Numbered from the stretch's first letter, positions 9,695 to 18,741 are shown. The stretch is 64,000 nt of DNA from Candidatus Poribacteria bacterium (GCA_022827885.1 JAJEIP010000011.1:61575-125574), one strand, 5' to 3'. Made by a program: numbers and translations. The notes: a model not told the origin generated them from the sequence alone.

Positions 9695-10654
9695 CTACAG
9701 TATCTCCGCGATGATCGCATTCGTCTGCAATCCCGACTCGCCTGAACACCGGATCGGTTCACCCGTCTTGAGGTGATTGACAAAGTCTTCCACAAGTCCC
9801 GTGTGTGTGTAAGGGAACGGTGTCTGGTCCATCGCAATCTGCTCACCCGATTTTTCCAACGTCAGGTTCCCACTGTTCAACGGCGAACACCTTAAAGCCC
9901 CTTCCGTGCCGTAGACCTCAACATCGTCGATTGAGACCCCGACGTTCCAGTTGATATTCGCAACCGCATGCGCGCCACTCTTGAAACGGAGCGTAAACAC
10001 AGTAGAATCATCGACCTCAATATCCAGATGCACCGTCTCCGCGTAGCCTTGCACGGATTCAACCTCCCCCATCAGATACTGAAGGAGCGAGATACGGTGG
10101 CTACCGAGGTCCATCAGCACCCCACCCCCGCTGATTTTGGGATCCACTCGCCAGCTATGCAGGTCGTGCCGAGTCGGGTCATAAAAACCGGTGTGATTGA
10201 TTCGCGCCAGCACCACATCCCCGATAGCACCCGCATCCATCAACGCCTTCATCTTCACGATATTCGGATAGAAGTTTCGGTAATAAGCGAGCATCAGGGT
10301 TACACCCGCGTCGTGGCAGGCATCCACCATCCGTTGGCATTCCTCAACCGTCATCGCCATCGGTTTCTCGCAGAGGATGTGCTTACCTGCCGCTGCGACA
10401 CGGAGTGTCTGTTCGCAGTGGAGATAGGGGTGCGTCGCGATGTAGATCGCGTTGAGTTCGTCATTTGCCAAGAGTGCATCTATGTCGGTATAGAAGCGTT
10501 TCGCGCCGTGTCTCTCAGCGAAGGATTCCGCTTTCGCGCCGTCCCGCCGCATCACGGCGATGAGTTCCGAATCATCGACGGCGTAGAGGGGCGGTCCGCC
10601 TTTATATTCAGCGACATCCCCACAACCGAGTATGCCCCATCTGAGTGTTGCCAT
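9695..10654 (-). CDS. Gfo/Idh/MocA family oxidoreductase (second)
   Basis: Oxidoreductase of 319 aa with a Rossmann N-terminus ('LRWGILGCGDVAEYKGGPP'), the 'CEKPMAMT' motif and a C-terminal substrate domain with 'VLMDLGSHRISLLQYLMG', whose histidine lies in the usual catalytic position. The start was placed at the ATG at 10654, preceded by AGAAAGGAAC, rather than at an upstream ATG at 10726 that would add an unlikely threonine-rich leader. Dehydrogenase acting on a sugar-like substrate by family; substrate unknown. It converges with the other Gfo/Idh/MocA gene, and the two are not close paralogues (different lengths and C-terminal domains). Confidence 0.9.
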   Translation of the reverse strand: MATLRWGILGCGDVAEYKGGPPLYAVDDSELIAVMRRDGAKAESFAERHGAKRFYTDIDALLANDELNAIYIATHPYLHCEQTLRVAAAGKHILCEKPMAMTVEECQRMVDACHDAGVTLMLAYYRNFYPNIVKMKALMDAGAIGDVVLARINHTGFYDPTRHDLHSWRVDPKISGGGVLMDLGSHRISLLQYLMGEVESVQGYAETVHLDIEVDDSTVFTLRFKSGAHAVANINWNVGVSIDDVEVYGTEGALRCSPLNSGNLTLEKSGEQIAMDQTPFPYTHTGLVEDFVNHLKTGEPIRCSGESGLQTNAIIAEIL

Positions 10655-11077
10655 GAAATCAGTTCCTTTCTCAATCCAGAGTGTGGTTGTCGTTGTCAGT
10701 ATACTGCAAAGTCTCAGATGTGTCAACTACGCTTTTATGCCACTTCAACCAACCGTTCAGAGTTTTGTGTCTCCACTGGATGTATTGTCAAAACACTAAA
10801 CGGGTTGGATTAAAAGACAGAATGGCTGCGAAATGCTGCGAAATGCTGCGAAATTTCGATTCCATACGGATTCGATTAAAAGGGTGTGTAAAGTTTTTGG
10901 CGGCGTATTGATTTTTTTCAAAGAGGAAGGGAAGCCATTTATTGCTCGTTGTCCGTTCAGAACGTGCGATTCATCGCACGACTACAAACCGGGACAACTT
11001 TCTATGAGAATCTTCTGCGTTGAATACTGGGTGTGAATCTGTTAGGATATTATGGCAAGAAAACAGGAGGATAGGCA
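10655..11077. other. 423-bp non-coding stretch with small repeats
   Basis: No convincing gene is visible. The stretch holds three tandem copies of a 10-mer (CTGCGAAATG, 10826-10855) and, at about 10935-11005, a partial relative of the 'aggactta' inverted-repeat family (GTGCGATTCATCGCAC next to GACTACAAAC). The last bases contain the AGGAGG that serves the VOC gene. Confidence 0.6.
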
Positions 11078-11473
11078 ATGGAGAAAAAAACACTGCTTGA
11101 AAGAATTTATCCGTTTTTTATTGTCGATGACCTTACTGCATCAATCGACTTTTACAACCAGAAACTCGGTTTTGAGACAGATCTCCTCATCCCAGAAGAA
11201 GATCCATTTTTTGCGATCGTATCTCGTGATGATGTGCGGATTCTTCTGAAACATATCACCGAAGATATTCGTCCGGTTCCGAACCACACCCGGCACGCGT
11301 GGGCAAGATGGGACGCTTTCATTCTGGTCTCCGATCCCGATGCTTTGTTTGCTGAGTTTGAGTCGCGTGGACTGGCATTCCACGAACCTCTCGCCAATAC
11401 GGACGACGGTCTCCGAGCGTTTGAACTCAAGGATTATGACGGGTATATTTTGTGTTTCGGGAAACCGTTATGA
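11078..11473 (+). CDS. VOC superfamily (glyoxalase/bleomycin-resistance-like) protein
   Basis: Protein of 131 aa with the paired beta-alpha-beta-beta-beta modules of vicinal oxygen chelate proteins: 'RIYPFFIVDDLTASIDFYNQKLGFETDLLI' opens the first module and 'DAFILVSDPDALFAEFESRGL' with 'AFELKDYDGYILCFGKPL' forms the second. Members include glyoxalase I, dioxygenases and antibiotic-binding proteins; the ligand cannot be told here. Start supported by AGGAGGATAGGCA before the ATG. It stands alone before the first DUF6785 gene. Confidence 0.88.
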   Translation: MEKKTLLERIYPFFIVDDLTASIDFYNQKLGFETDLLIPEEDPFFAIVSRDDVRILLKHITEDIRPVPNHTRHAWARWDAFILVSDPDALFAEFESRGLAFHEPLANTDDGLRAFELKDYDGYILCFGKPL

Positions 11474-11532
11474 GAATTTCATAGTAAGCATTTGAGAAAA
11501 GGTCTGTGTGATCCTCTCAAACACATCTGCCC

Positions 11533-11561
11533 TTGAAAACTTACCCAAATCGCAGTATAAT
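11533..11561 (+). promoter_or_regulatory. Promoter of first DUF6785 gene (duplicated type)
   Basis: TTGAAA at 11533-11538 and TATAAT at 11556-11561 with a 17-base spacer. The whole box and spacer closely match the promoter at 14738-14766, including ACTTACCC in the spacer. Confidence 0.75.
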
Positions 11562-11601
11562 AGACGCAAATTTGAGCTGAAGCACATCCGCAGGGACGGG
11601 A

Positions 11602-13542
11602 ATGGAAACCAACGGCAACGGGAAACCCCATCATGTTAAACGACTTGTCAAACCGCATATTCTACTGATTGGGTTGGTGCTCGTCGCTTTTAATAGCTAC
11701 TGGTGCCTGATGGGGACCGAAGTATGGCACTCTACGCAACTGACAATCGCTTCGCTGTTCTTCAACGCCGTTTTCACCCTCCTCGTCTTTGTGCTTGTCA
11801 ATCTACTGCTCCAGCGATTTATGCCGCGTCTGGCGATGTCGGAAGCGGATCTGCAAACCATCTACGTGATGGTCGTGATGGTATCAACGATCAGCGGGCA
11901 TACCATGATGGGCTACCTCATCCCTGCCCTCACGCATACGTTTCGGTTCGCAACCCCCGAAAACGAATGGCTATCGCTCTTTGGAAACAATATCCCCAGT
12001 TGGATCGCAATCAAAAGCGCACGTATCTTAGACGGATTCTACGAAGGCGATTCTACCCTCTATAATTCTGCTACGCTGAACGCTTGGATCCCACCCGTGC
12101 TGGCGTGGTCGAGTTTCGTGATTGCGCTCTGGTTGACGTTGTTGGCGGTAACGGTCTTTCTCCGAAAACAGTGGACGGAAAACGAGCGTCTGAACTACCC
12201 GATCGTCCAACTCCCATTGGCACTCACGAGCAATCCGAAACGGTTCTTTACTTCCCCGTGGATGTGGCTCGGTTTCGCACTCGCAGGGAGTGCAGAACTG
12301 CTAAATGGACTGAGTTTCCTGTTTCCAGAAATCCCCTCTCTACCCATTAGAAACAGAGTCCTTGGACAATTCAGCTCAAAGCCGTGGAGTGCGATGGGGC
12401 CCATTCGCATCTCCCTCTATCCATTTAGCATCGGATTGATGTTCTTCACGCCCCTGGATCTCTCGTTTTCCTGCTGGTTTTTCTGGTTACTGACCCGTCT
12501 TCAAATGATAGTGACCGATATGCTCGGGGCACGCGATATCTATAGGTTTGAACAGCAGACGGGCGCATGGCTTGCGTTCGGATGCATTCCGTTATGGATG
12601 GGACGACGGCACTATGGACGGATTATCCGTAAAGTTTTCGGGATCACGCAACGCCGTGGCGAATCACCCCCTGACGATTCTGGAGAACCGATGCGTTACC
12701 GCACCGCGGCAGGACTGTTCACTGTAGGATTGCTATTCCTTTTCTTCTTCTGTTTCCAGATGGGGATGACCTTTTGGGCGATTGGGCTCTTTTTCCTCTT
12801 TTACTTTCCAATGATTATCGGTATCACCCGCGTTCGCGCTGAAATTGGACCGCCGTTGCATCAACTCATCCTGGTCGATCCGGGACGGACGATGGTCCTC
12901 GGATTAGGCACACGTCGACTCGGGACGGGCAACTTGACCGGACTGACGTTCCTCTACCCGTTTGTTCGCTGTTTCCGTGCGCATCCGACACCGAGTGAAT
13001 TGGAGGCGTTCCGTTTGGCAGAACGGAGCCAAATTGGGTATCGGCAGTTGCTCATCGGGATGATCTTGGCGATTGTGTTCGGGGTCCTGATAACGTTTTG
13101 GGCATATCTGCACGTCCTCTACGATATGGGTGCGGGGAGCAAGGCGCGCGGCTGGATTGTCTATATGGGATGGGAGACGTTTAACCGCTTACAGACGTGG
13201 CTTGTCAGCCCGCAGGAGACAGGTGTGCCTGAACTCGGCGTTATTAGCGGTAGTTTCGTGTTCACAATCTTCCTGATGCTGATGAATATCCGATTTCTGT
13301 GGTGGCCCCTGCATCCGGGCGGTTATGTGTTGGTCAGTGGCACGGGGATGGGACGGTTGTGGTTTACAATCTTCTTGGGTTGGTTAGCGAAAGCGATCGT
13401 GTTGAAGATTGGCGGTGTGAAACTCTACCGACAAGCGATACCCTTCTTTTTAGGGTTAATCTTGGGGGATTATACACTCGGATGTGTGTGGAGTTTGATC
13501 GGACTGGTGCTGGAGATACCGACCTATATTGTATGGCATTGA
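11602..13542 (+). CDS. DUF6785/DUF6784-type polytopic membrane protein, copy 1
   Basis: Large integral membrane protein of 646 aa with about a dozen hydrophobic helices, starting near residues 20-40 ('HILLIGLVLVAFNSYW') and ending near 610-640. Soluble loops carry conserved stretches such as 'LRKQWTENERLNYPIVQLPLAL' and 'TRVRAEIGPPLHQLI'. I recognise it as a family frequent in Poribacteria and Planctomycetes (DUF6785/DUF6784); a transport role is plausible but unproven. It is very similar along its whole length to the protein at 15525-17453, and more distantly to 41790-43760. Its leader retains a short piece matching the end of the ligase gene that precedes copy 2, so it appears to be a duplicate that lost that gene. 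Confidence 0.85.
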   Translation: METNGNGKPHHVKRLVKPHILLIGLVLVAFNSYWCLMGTEVWHSTQLTIASLFFNAVFTLLVFVLVNLLLQRFMPRLAMSEADLQTIYVMVVMVSTISGHTMMGYLIPALTHTFRFATPENEWLSLFGNNIPSWIAIKSARILDGFYEGDSTLYNSATLNAWIPPVLAWSSFVIALWLTLLAVTVFLRKQWTENERLNYPIVQLPLALTSNPKRFFTSPWMWLGFALAGSAELLNGLSFLFPEIPSLPIRNRVLGQFSSKPWSAMGPIRISLYPFSIGLMFFTPLDLSFSCWFFWLLTRLQMIVTDMLGARDIYRFEQQTGAWLAFGCIPLWMGRRHYGRIIRKVFGITQRRGESPPDDSGEPMRYRTAAGLFTVGLLFLFFFCFQMGMTFWAIGLFFLFYFPMIIGITRVRAEIGPPLHQLILVDPGRTMVLGLGTRRLGTGNLTGLTFLYPFVRCFRAHPTPSELEAFRLAERSQIGYRQLLIGMILAIVFGVLITFWAYLHVLYDMGAGSKARGWIVYMGWETFNRLQTWLVSPQETGVPELGVISGSFVFTIFLMLMNIRFLWWPLHPGGYVLVSGTGMGRLWFTIFLGWLAKAIVLKIGGVKLYRQAIPFFLGLILGDYTLGCVWSLIGLVLEIPTYIVWH

Positions 13543-13584
13543 GGGTGTTCAATTCTTGGAAGCATGTTTCGTAATAACGTAAGG

Positions 13585-14547
13585 CTACTCTATGTTTTTG
13601 AGTCTTTGAAGACTTTCCTCAATAGCGGTTTTGAGATTTTCGTTTCCTTGTTGTTCAGCGAGTTTTAAACCCATCTGATAATCTGCCTGTGCCTCCTCTA
13701 CTTTACGAAGTGACTCGTTTGTAAAGCCACGAGTAAGATAGGCCTCAGCAAGATTTGGATTTAGACGGATTGCCTCATTAAAGTCTAAAATCGCCTCATC
13801 GTTTTTACCTAAATTACCGTGGGCCACTCCACGAAATACATAAATCCCAGCAAGATTTGGATTTAGACGGATTGCCTCATTAAAGTCTGAAATTGCCTCA
13901 TCATGTTTACCTAAATCACTGTTGGCTGCGCCACGAGCGAGAAATGCCGCTGCAGCTTTATCGTTATCAATCCCCTCTGATATATTCGCAATAGAACCCC
14001 ACTTCTTAATAGCATCATCAACTTTCCCCTCTTTTTGCAATCTGTTTGCCTCAACTATAGCCCTATCTATGACAGATGCCCCAGGATCCTGTTGAATCTT
14101 TTGTAGTAGGTTCTCAATTTCTGAGGATGCTTCAGATGTTCCGGGTTGAATGAGTTTACTGATGTCTTCACTCGTCAATTCCGATACAACTTCTTCCGCT
14201 ATTTTCTTTTGTGCTTGGATGTCCTTAAGATATTGCGCTGCTTCACTGGCATACCTTTTTGCTTCGTCAAGGTGTTCTTGTGCCTCGGATTCAATACGCT
14301 GAAACTGGGTGTAGGCAAAATAAGCAGCAATACCCGTTCCAACCGGAATTGCAACCGCAAAAAAGGCAAGAACCAAACCTATAACAACCAGCCATTGATT
14401 AATAGAATCCGACCGATCATCAAGATATTCACGTCGTAAATCGTTGAGTTGGCGTTGATTTTCCATATCACTAACGGCATCAACACTGCTCGCGCTATCC
14501 GGAACGTCTACTTCGTCGTTAGCAGGGTGTTTCGTTGTTTGTGTCAT
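13585..14547 (-). CDS. Membrane-anchored coiled-coil/TPR protein
   Basis: Protein of 320 aa. A soluble N-terminus (about 1-45) is followed by one hydrophobic segment ('WLVVIGLVLAFFAVAIPVGTGIAAYFAY'), a charged helix likely to form a coiled coil ('EAQEHLDEAKRYASEAAQYLKDI'), and C-terminal tetratricopeptide repeats with the classic 'HDEAISDFNEAIRLNPNLA' pattern at least twice in a row. TPRs mediate protein contacts, and the partner is unknown. The repeats are nearly identical at DNA level, implying recent expansion. The ATG at 14547 was chosen because the longer frame would need a TTG without a ribosome binding site. It is inserted, on the opposite strand, between the two DUF6785 copies. Confidence 0.85.
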   Translation of the reverse strand: MTQTTKHPANDEVDVPDSASSVDAVSDMENQRQLNDLRREYLDDRSDSINQWLVVIGLVLAFFAVAIPVGTGIAAYFAYTQFQRIESEAQEHLDEAKRYASEAAQYLKDIQAQKKIAEEVVSELTSEDISKLIQPGTSEASSEIENLLQKIQQDPGASVIDRAIVEANRLQKEGKVDDAIKKWGSIANISEGIDNDKAAAAFLARGAANSDLGKHDEAISDFNEAIRLNPNLAGIYVFRGVAHGNLGKNDEAILDFNEAIRLNPNLAEAYLTRGFTNESLRKVEEAQADYQMGLKLAEQQGNENLKTAIEESLQRLKNIE

Positions 14548-14588
14548 CTTTTTCTCTCTTTTATTTAAAATCAATTTACATTCCAGTT

Positions 14589-14618
14589 TTCTATAGACAT
14601 ATTACCCCTATGGGGTGG
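14589..14618. repeat. 'CTATAGACATA' hairpin repeat
   Basis: CTATAGACATATTACCCC followed by TATGGGGTGG: a fixed 11-base head and a short palindrome. Four more copies lie at 32541-32571, 32591-32621, 33297-33332 and 33345-33378. The palindrome part varies but keeps pairing. Confidence 0.7.
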
Positions 14619-14737
14619 CGAAAATGCCTAAAATATCTCATTGAAACTTTCTAAACTTGAGTAGCAACTTGGGTTAAATATACTGTAACGCCTGGAATTT
14701 GTCAAACCTGAGCCAGAATGCGGTTACACATCGCCGC

Positions 14738-14766
14738 TTGCAAACTTACCCGAAAACCTGTATAAT
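14738..14766 (+). promoter_or_regulatory. Promoter of the ligase-DUF6785 operon
   Basis: TTGCAA at 14738-14743 and TATAAT at 14761-14766 with a 17-base spacer that matches the promoter upstream of DUF6785 copy 1. Confidence 0.75.
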
Positions 14767-14797
14767 AGAAGGAAACTTCTGCTGAGGTGCTACGCAA

Positions 14798-15535
14798 TTG
14801 AGCGACGTTCCGAAAACACATCCCCGTTACCTTTCATTGACATTACGAGATACCATCGTTGCAGGTGTAGAGCAAGGCATTACCTCTGTCCACGGGCTTA
14901 TCGCGCACGGGCGTGGGGAGGCTTTCGATTACCTCATCGGGGAAACGACACAACCCTTCGCGACGGAGGCAATCCACGCGGCGGCGGCGATGCTATATCT
15001 TGCTGAACACCCTGTCATTTCGGTCAACGGAAATGTCGCGGCATTGGCACCGGATGGGCTTATCGAGTTGGGACGGATCCTGAATGCTCCGTTAGAAGTG
15101 AACATCTTCCACACGGAAACAGGACGCGAACAGAGAATCCGAGAGTATCTCCTAAGGCACGGCGCGCCGGACGTGCTGATGCCGACGACCGAGGCGCAGC
15201 TCTCCTATATCGACTCCAATCGGAAGTTCGTGCATCCAAATGGGATTTTTAAAGCGGATGTCGTCTTTGTGCCGCTTGAGGACGGCGACCGATGCGAAGC
15301 ACTCCGACAGATGGGCAAAGCCGTGGTGACCGTCGATTTGAATCCGATGTCGCGCACGGCGAAGCAGGCGAGTATCACAATCGTGGATAACGTCGTCCGA
15401 GCGTTGCCACTGTTATGTGAAGGGATTCGGGACTTCAGCGATCCCTCAGCACAGGACACCCTGAAAAGATACAGCAACGCAGCAGTGTTAAAGGAAGCAT
15501 TACGGCACATCAGCAGGAGCGGGAATGGAGACTAA
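14798..15535 (+). CDS. Archaeal-type 4-phosphopantoate--beta-alanine ligase (phosphopantothenate synthetase)
   Basis: Protein of 245 aa that matches the archaeal phosphopantothenate synthetase family along its length: 'HPRYLSLTLRDTIVAGVEQGI', 'LIAHGRGEAFDYLIGE', 'HPVISVNGNVAALAP', 'DVVFVPLEDGDRCEALRQMGKAVVTVDLNPMSRTAKQASITIVDNVVRALPLL'. In archaea it joins 4-phosphopantoate and beta-alanine using ATP, replacing the bacterial PanC plus pantothenate kinase order in coenzyme A synthesis. The start is a TTG at 14798 with GAGGTG nine bases upstream. Its last 11 bases overlap the ATG of the second DUF6785 gene, so the two are coupled. Transfer from archaea is likely. No pantoate kinase is seen nearby. 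Confidence 0.85.
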   Translation: MSDVPKTHPRYLSLTLRDTIVAGVEQGITSVHGLIAHGRGEAFDYLIGETTQPFATEAIHAAAAMLYLAEHPVISVNGNVAALAPDGLIELGRILNAPLEVNIFHTETGREQRIREYLLRHGAPDVLMPTTEAQLSYIDSNRKFVHPNGIFKADVVFVPLEDGDRCEALRQMGKAVVTVDLNPMSRTAKQASITIVDNVVRALPLLCEGIRDFSDPSAQDTLKRYSNAAVLKEALRHISRSGNGD

Positions 15536-17453
15536 CCGAAACGGAAAAACCAATCTCGTCAAACCGCATATTCTGCTGATTGGACTGGTGCTTGTCGTCT
15601 TTAATAGCTACTGGTGCCTGATGGGGACCGAGGTGTGGCACTCTACGCAGCTGACGATCGCCTCCCTGTTTTTCAATGCCGTTTTTACCCTCCTTGTTTT
15701 CGTTCTCGTCAACCTACTGTTCCAGCGATTCCTACCGCGTCTGGCGATGTCGGAAGCCGACCTGCAAACCATCTACGTGATGGTCGTGATGCTGACGACG
15801 ATCAGTGGGCATACCATGATGGGTTACCTCATCCCCGTCCTCGCTCACGCCTTTCAGTTCGCAACGCCAGAGAACGAATGGATTCCGTTATTCGGGCATC
15901 ACGTTCCGACATGGATTGCCGTTAAAAGCCCACGCATCTTAGATGGGTTCTACGAGGGGGATTCCACACTCTATAACGCCGCCACCTTAAACGCATGGAT
16001 CCCGCCGGTGTTGGCGTGGTCGGGTTTCGTGATTGCCCTCTGGTTGACGTTGTTGGCGGTGACGGTTTTTCTGCGGAAGCAGTGGACGGAAAATGAACGA
16101 TTGAACTATCCGATCGTCCAACTCCCATTGGCACTCACAAGCAATCCGAAACGCTTTTTTACTTCCCCGTGGATGTGGCTCGGTTTCGCACTCGCAGGGA
16201 GCGCGGAATTGCTGAACGGTTTGAACTATCTCTTTCCTGATATACCCGCCCTACCGATTAAAGGCAAGACGATCGGGCAATTCAGCTCAAAGCCGTGGAG
16301 TGCGATGGGACCCATTCGTATCTCCTTCTACCCGTTTAGTATCGGTTTGATGTTCTTCACACCATTAGACCTCTCGTTTTCCTGCTGGTTTTTCTGGCTC
16401 CTCGGTCGCCTCCAACTGATTGTAACGGACGCGCTCGGGGCGCGGAATATCTATCATCTCGAACAACAAACGGGGGCGTGGATAGCGTTCGGATGTATCC
16501 CATTGTGGATCGGACGGCGACACTACGGACGCATCCTTCGAAAGGTCTTCGGTATTGCCCAACGCCGTGGCGAAGCAGCGCCTGACGATTCGCGTGAACC
16601 GATGCGCTATCGGACTGCGGCGGGCCTGTTCACGGTCGGGATGCTGTGTCTCTTCTTTTTCTGTTTCCAGATGGGGATGACGTTCTGGGCAATCGGACTC
16701 TTTTTCCTGTTCTATTTTCCACTGGTTATCGGGATCACGCGTATCCGCGCTGAAATCGGACCCCCCTTGCATCAACTCATCTTTGTCGATCCGGGACGGA
16801 CGATGGTGCTTGCGTTGGGCACGCGTCGTCTCGGGGCAGGCAACCTGACGGGACTCACGTTCCTCTATCCGTTTGTCCGCTGTTTCCGTGCGCATACGAC
16901 ACCGAGTGAGTTGGAGGCGTTCCGTTTGGCAGAACGAAGCCAGATTGGGTATCGTCAGTTGCTCATCGGGATGATCTTGGCGATTGTGTTCGGTATCCTG
17001 ATAACGTTCTGGGCGTATCTGCACGTCCTCTACGATATGGGTGCGGGGAGCAAAGCGCGCGGCTGGATCGTCTATATGGGATGGGAGACGTTCAACCGCT
17101 TACAGACGTGGCTTGTCAGTCCACGGGAGACGGCTGTGCCGGAACTCGGGGTTGTCGGTGGGAGTTTCCTGTTCACGATCTTCCTGATGCTGATGAAGAT
17201 CCGATTTCTCTGGTGGCCCCTGCATCCCGGGGGCTATGTCCTCGTCAGCGGGACGGGGATGGGCGGTCTGTGGTTTCCGATTTTCCTGAGTTGGTTGGCG
17301 AAAGCGGTTGTGTTGAAAATCGGTGGCGTGAAACTCTACCGACAGGCAGTGCCGTTCTTTCTGGGATTAATCTTAGGGGATTATACGCTTGGATGCGTGT
17401 GGAGCCTCATCGGATTGGTGCTGGAGATGCCAACGTATATCGTGTGGCATTGA
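15525..17453 (+). CDS. DUF6785/DUF6784-type polytopic membrane protein, copy 2
   Basis: Integral membrane protein of 642 aa, a close paralogue of the one at 11602-13542, differing mainly in its first residues, around residues 105-125, and in the loop near 240-250. About twelve membrane helices are predicted by eye. Translation starts inside the final codons of the ligase gene (11-base overlap, with AGGAG just upstream), so it is made together with that coenzyme A enzyme. Transport of a pantoate-related compound would fit the coupling, but the presence of two other copies without a ligase gene argues for caution. Function of the family is not established. Confidence 0.85.
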   Translation: METNRNGKTNLVKPHILLIGLVLVVFNSYWCLMGTEVWHSTQLTIASLFFNAVFTLLVFVLVNLLFQRFLPRLAMSEADLQTIYVMVVMLTTISGHTMMGYLIPVLAHAFQFATPENEWIPLFGHHVPTWIAVKSPRILDGFYEGDSTLYNAATLNAWIPPVLAWSGFVIALWLTLLAVTVFLRKQWTENERLNYPIVQLPLALTSNPKRFFTSPWMWLGFALAGSAELLNGLNYLFPDIPALPIKGKTIGQFSSKPWSAMGPIRISFYPFSIGLMFFTPLDLSFSCWFFWLLGRLQLIVTDALGARNIYHLEQQTGAWIAFGCIPLWIGRRHYGRILRKVFGIAQRRGEAAPDDSREPMRYRTAAGLFTVGMLCLFFFCFQMGMTFWAIGLFFLFYFPLVIGITRIRAEIGPPLHQLIFVDPGRTMVLALGTRRLGAGNLTGLTFLYPFVRCFRAHTTPSELEAFRLAERSQIGYRQLLIGMILAIVFGILITFWAYLHVLYDMGAGSKARGWIVYMGWETFNRLQTWLVSPRETAVPELGVVGGSFLFTIFLMLMKIRFLWWPLHPGGYVLVSGTGMGGLWFPIFLSWLAKAVVLKIGGVKLYRQAVPFFLGLILGDYTLGCVWSLIGLVLEMPTYIVWH

Positions 17454-17498
17454 TGTGTTGATTACTATGCTACATAGTCTTATCCGCCTAATCTTTTC

Positions 17499-17527
17499 TT
17501 GACAGTTTGTGTCAAATATGTTATCAT
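17499..17527 (+). promoter_or_regulatory. Promoter with overlapping operator-like palindrome for the methyltransferase
   Basis: TTGACA at 17499-17504 and TATCAT at 17522-17527 are 17 bases apart. The -35 box is also the left half of a perfect inverted repeat, TTGACA-GTTTG-TGTCAA (17499-17515), which could bind a dimeric repressor, possibly for autoregulation. Confidence 0.65.
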
Positions 17528-17601
17528 TTCTTTAGTTGAACGAGACTCCCTTAAATATCGGCGGGGTGTCGTCGATTATCCTTATTTTGGTAATATCCCC
17601 T

Positions 17602-18741
17602 ATGAAAACTACCCATAATATCCTTTTTCAAGATGCGCGAAATTTGAGGGAAATCCCGTCAGAAAGCGTTGATCTCGTCGTTACCTCCCCACCGTATCCC
17701 ATGATTGAGATGTGGGATGAAATGTTTAGTCATCAGAATCCAGAGATTCAGAAGGCATTAGTGCGCGGCGATGGGAAACAGGCGTATGCGTTGATGCACG
17801 AGGTTCTCGATGCTGTATGGAGTGAAGTGTTCAGGGTTTTAAAAGAGGGTAGATTTGCATGCATCAATATCGGGGACGCGACACGGAAGGTCCAAGATGA
17901 TTTTTGTTTGTATCCAAATCACGCGAGAATCTTGAATTACCTCTTAAGTATCGGGTTTTCAGCACTCCCTGATATCCTGTGGCGGAAACAGGCAAATACT
18001 CCCAATAAATTTATGGGATCGGGCATGCTGCCTGCGGGTGCGTATGTGACACTGGAACACGAGTATATTCTAATCGTCAGAAAGGGTTCCAAACGAGAAT
18101 TTAGAACAGAGGACGAGAAACAAAATCGACGCGAAAGTGCTCTGTTTTGGGAAGAACGCAATATCTGGTATTCGGATGTGTGGACGGATATTAAAGGAAC
18201 AGGACAGAAACTTCCGAAGGCGATGTCGCGATTAAGAAGTGCAGCATTTCCATTTGATTTGGTGTATCGGTTGATCAATATGTATTCTGTGAAAGGCGAT
18301 GTGATACTCGATCCATTTTTGGGAACGGGAACCACGACTGCGGCTGCAATGACATCGGGACGCAACAGCATTGGTGTTGAAATCGACGAGAATCTTCAAC
18401 AGGTTATTTGTCCGATTGTGCACCATATTGTCGATTTTTCAAACGCTTATTTGCAGGACAGATTGTTAAGACACTTTGAGTTTATCGAAAGTAGAATCCA
18501 AACCTCGAAACCGTTAAAATATACAAACAAGCACTACGCTTGTCCTGTGGTGACAAGCCAAGAACAGTTTATTTTTTTCAACAGTTTAAAAGAGGTTCGC
18601 ACACGCGAAAATAATATCTTTGAAGTCGTGTATTCAACTAAACCGCAGGCTTGGAATTTTGATCAATCCCCAGAAACCTTAGTTCGGAAGAAAGAGAAGT
18701 CCTACACAAAATCTTTTCAACTGATTCGATGCCAACTATAG
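17602..18741 (+). CDS. Site-specific DNA methyltransferase (TSPPY type)
   Basis: Protein of 379 aa. The catalytic motif TSPPYP lies at residues 28-33 and precedes the AdoMet-binding 'VILDPFLGTGTTTAAAM' near residue 230, the order of beta-class enzymes that make N4-methylcytosine or N6-methyladenine. The start was put at the ATG at 17602, since the longer frame from a TTG at 17536 adds a hydrophobic, unconserved leader. About 100 C-terminal residues extend beyond the catalytic core. No restriction endonuclease is recognisable beside it, so it is an orphan or the remains of a restriction-modification system. Downstream DNA is AT-rich, suggesting acquisition as a unit. Confidence 0.88.
   Translation: MKTTHNILFQDARNLREIPSESVDLVVTSPPYPMIEMWDEMFSHQNPEIQKALVRGDGKQAYALMHEVLDAVWSEVFRVLKEGRFACINIGDATRKVQDDFCLYPNHARILNYLLSIGFSALPDILWRKQANTPNKFMGSGMLPAGAYVTLEHEYILIVRKGSKREFRTEDEKQNRRESALFWEERNIWYSDVWTDIKGTGQKLPKAMSRLRSAAFPFDLVYRLINMYSVKGDVILDPFLGTGTTTAAAMTSGRNSIGVEIDENLQQVICPIVHHIVDFSNAYLQDRLLRHFEFIESRIQTSKPLKYTNKHYACPVVTSQEQFIFFNSLKEVRTRENNIFEVVYSTKPQAWNFDQSPETLVRKKEKSYTKSFQLIRCQL

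Noticed and set aside
10655..10726. Extra N-terminus of the second Gfo/Idh/MocA enzyme
   Set aside because: It would add a threonine-rich stretch before the Rossmann loop; ATG 10654 has a good ribosome binding site.
13700..13920. Possible CRISPR-like direct repeats
   Set aside because: The near-identical units are codons of TPR repeats in the 13585-14547 protein, not spaced non-coding repeats.
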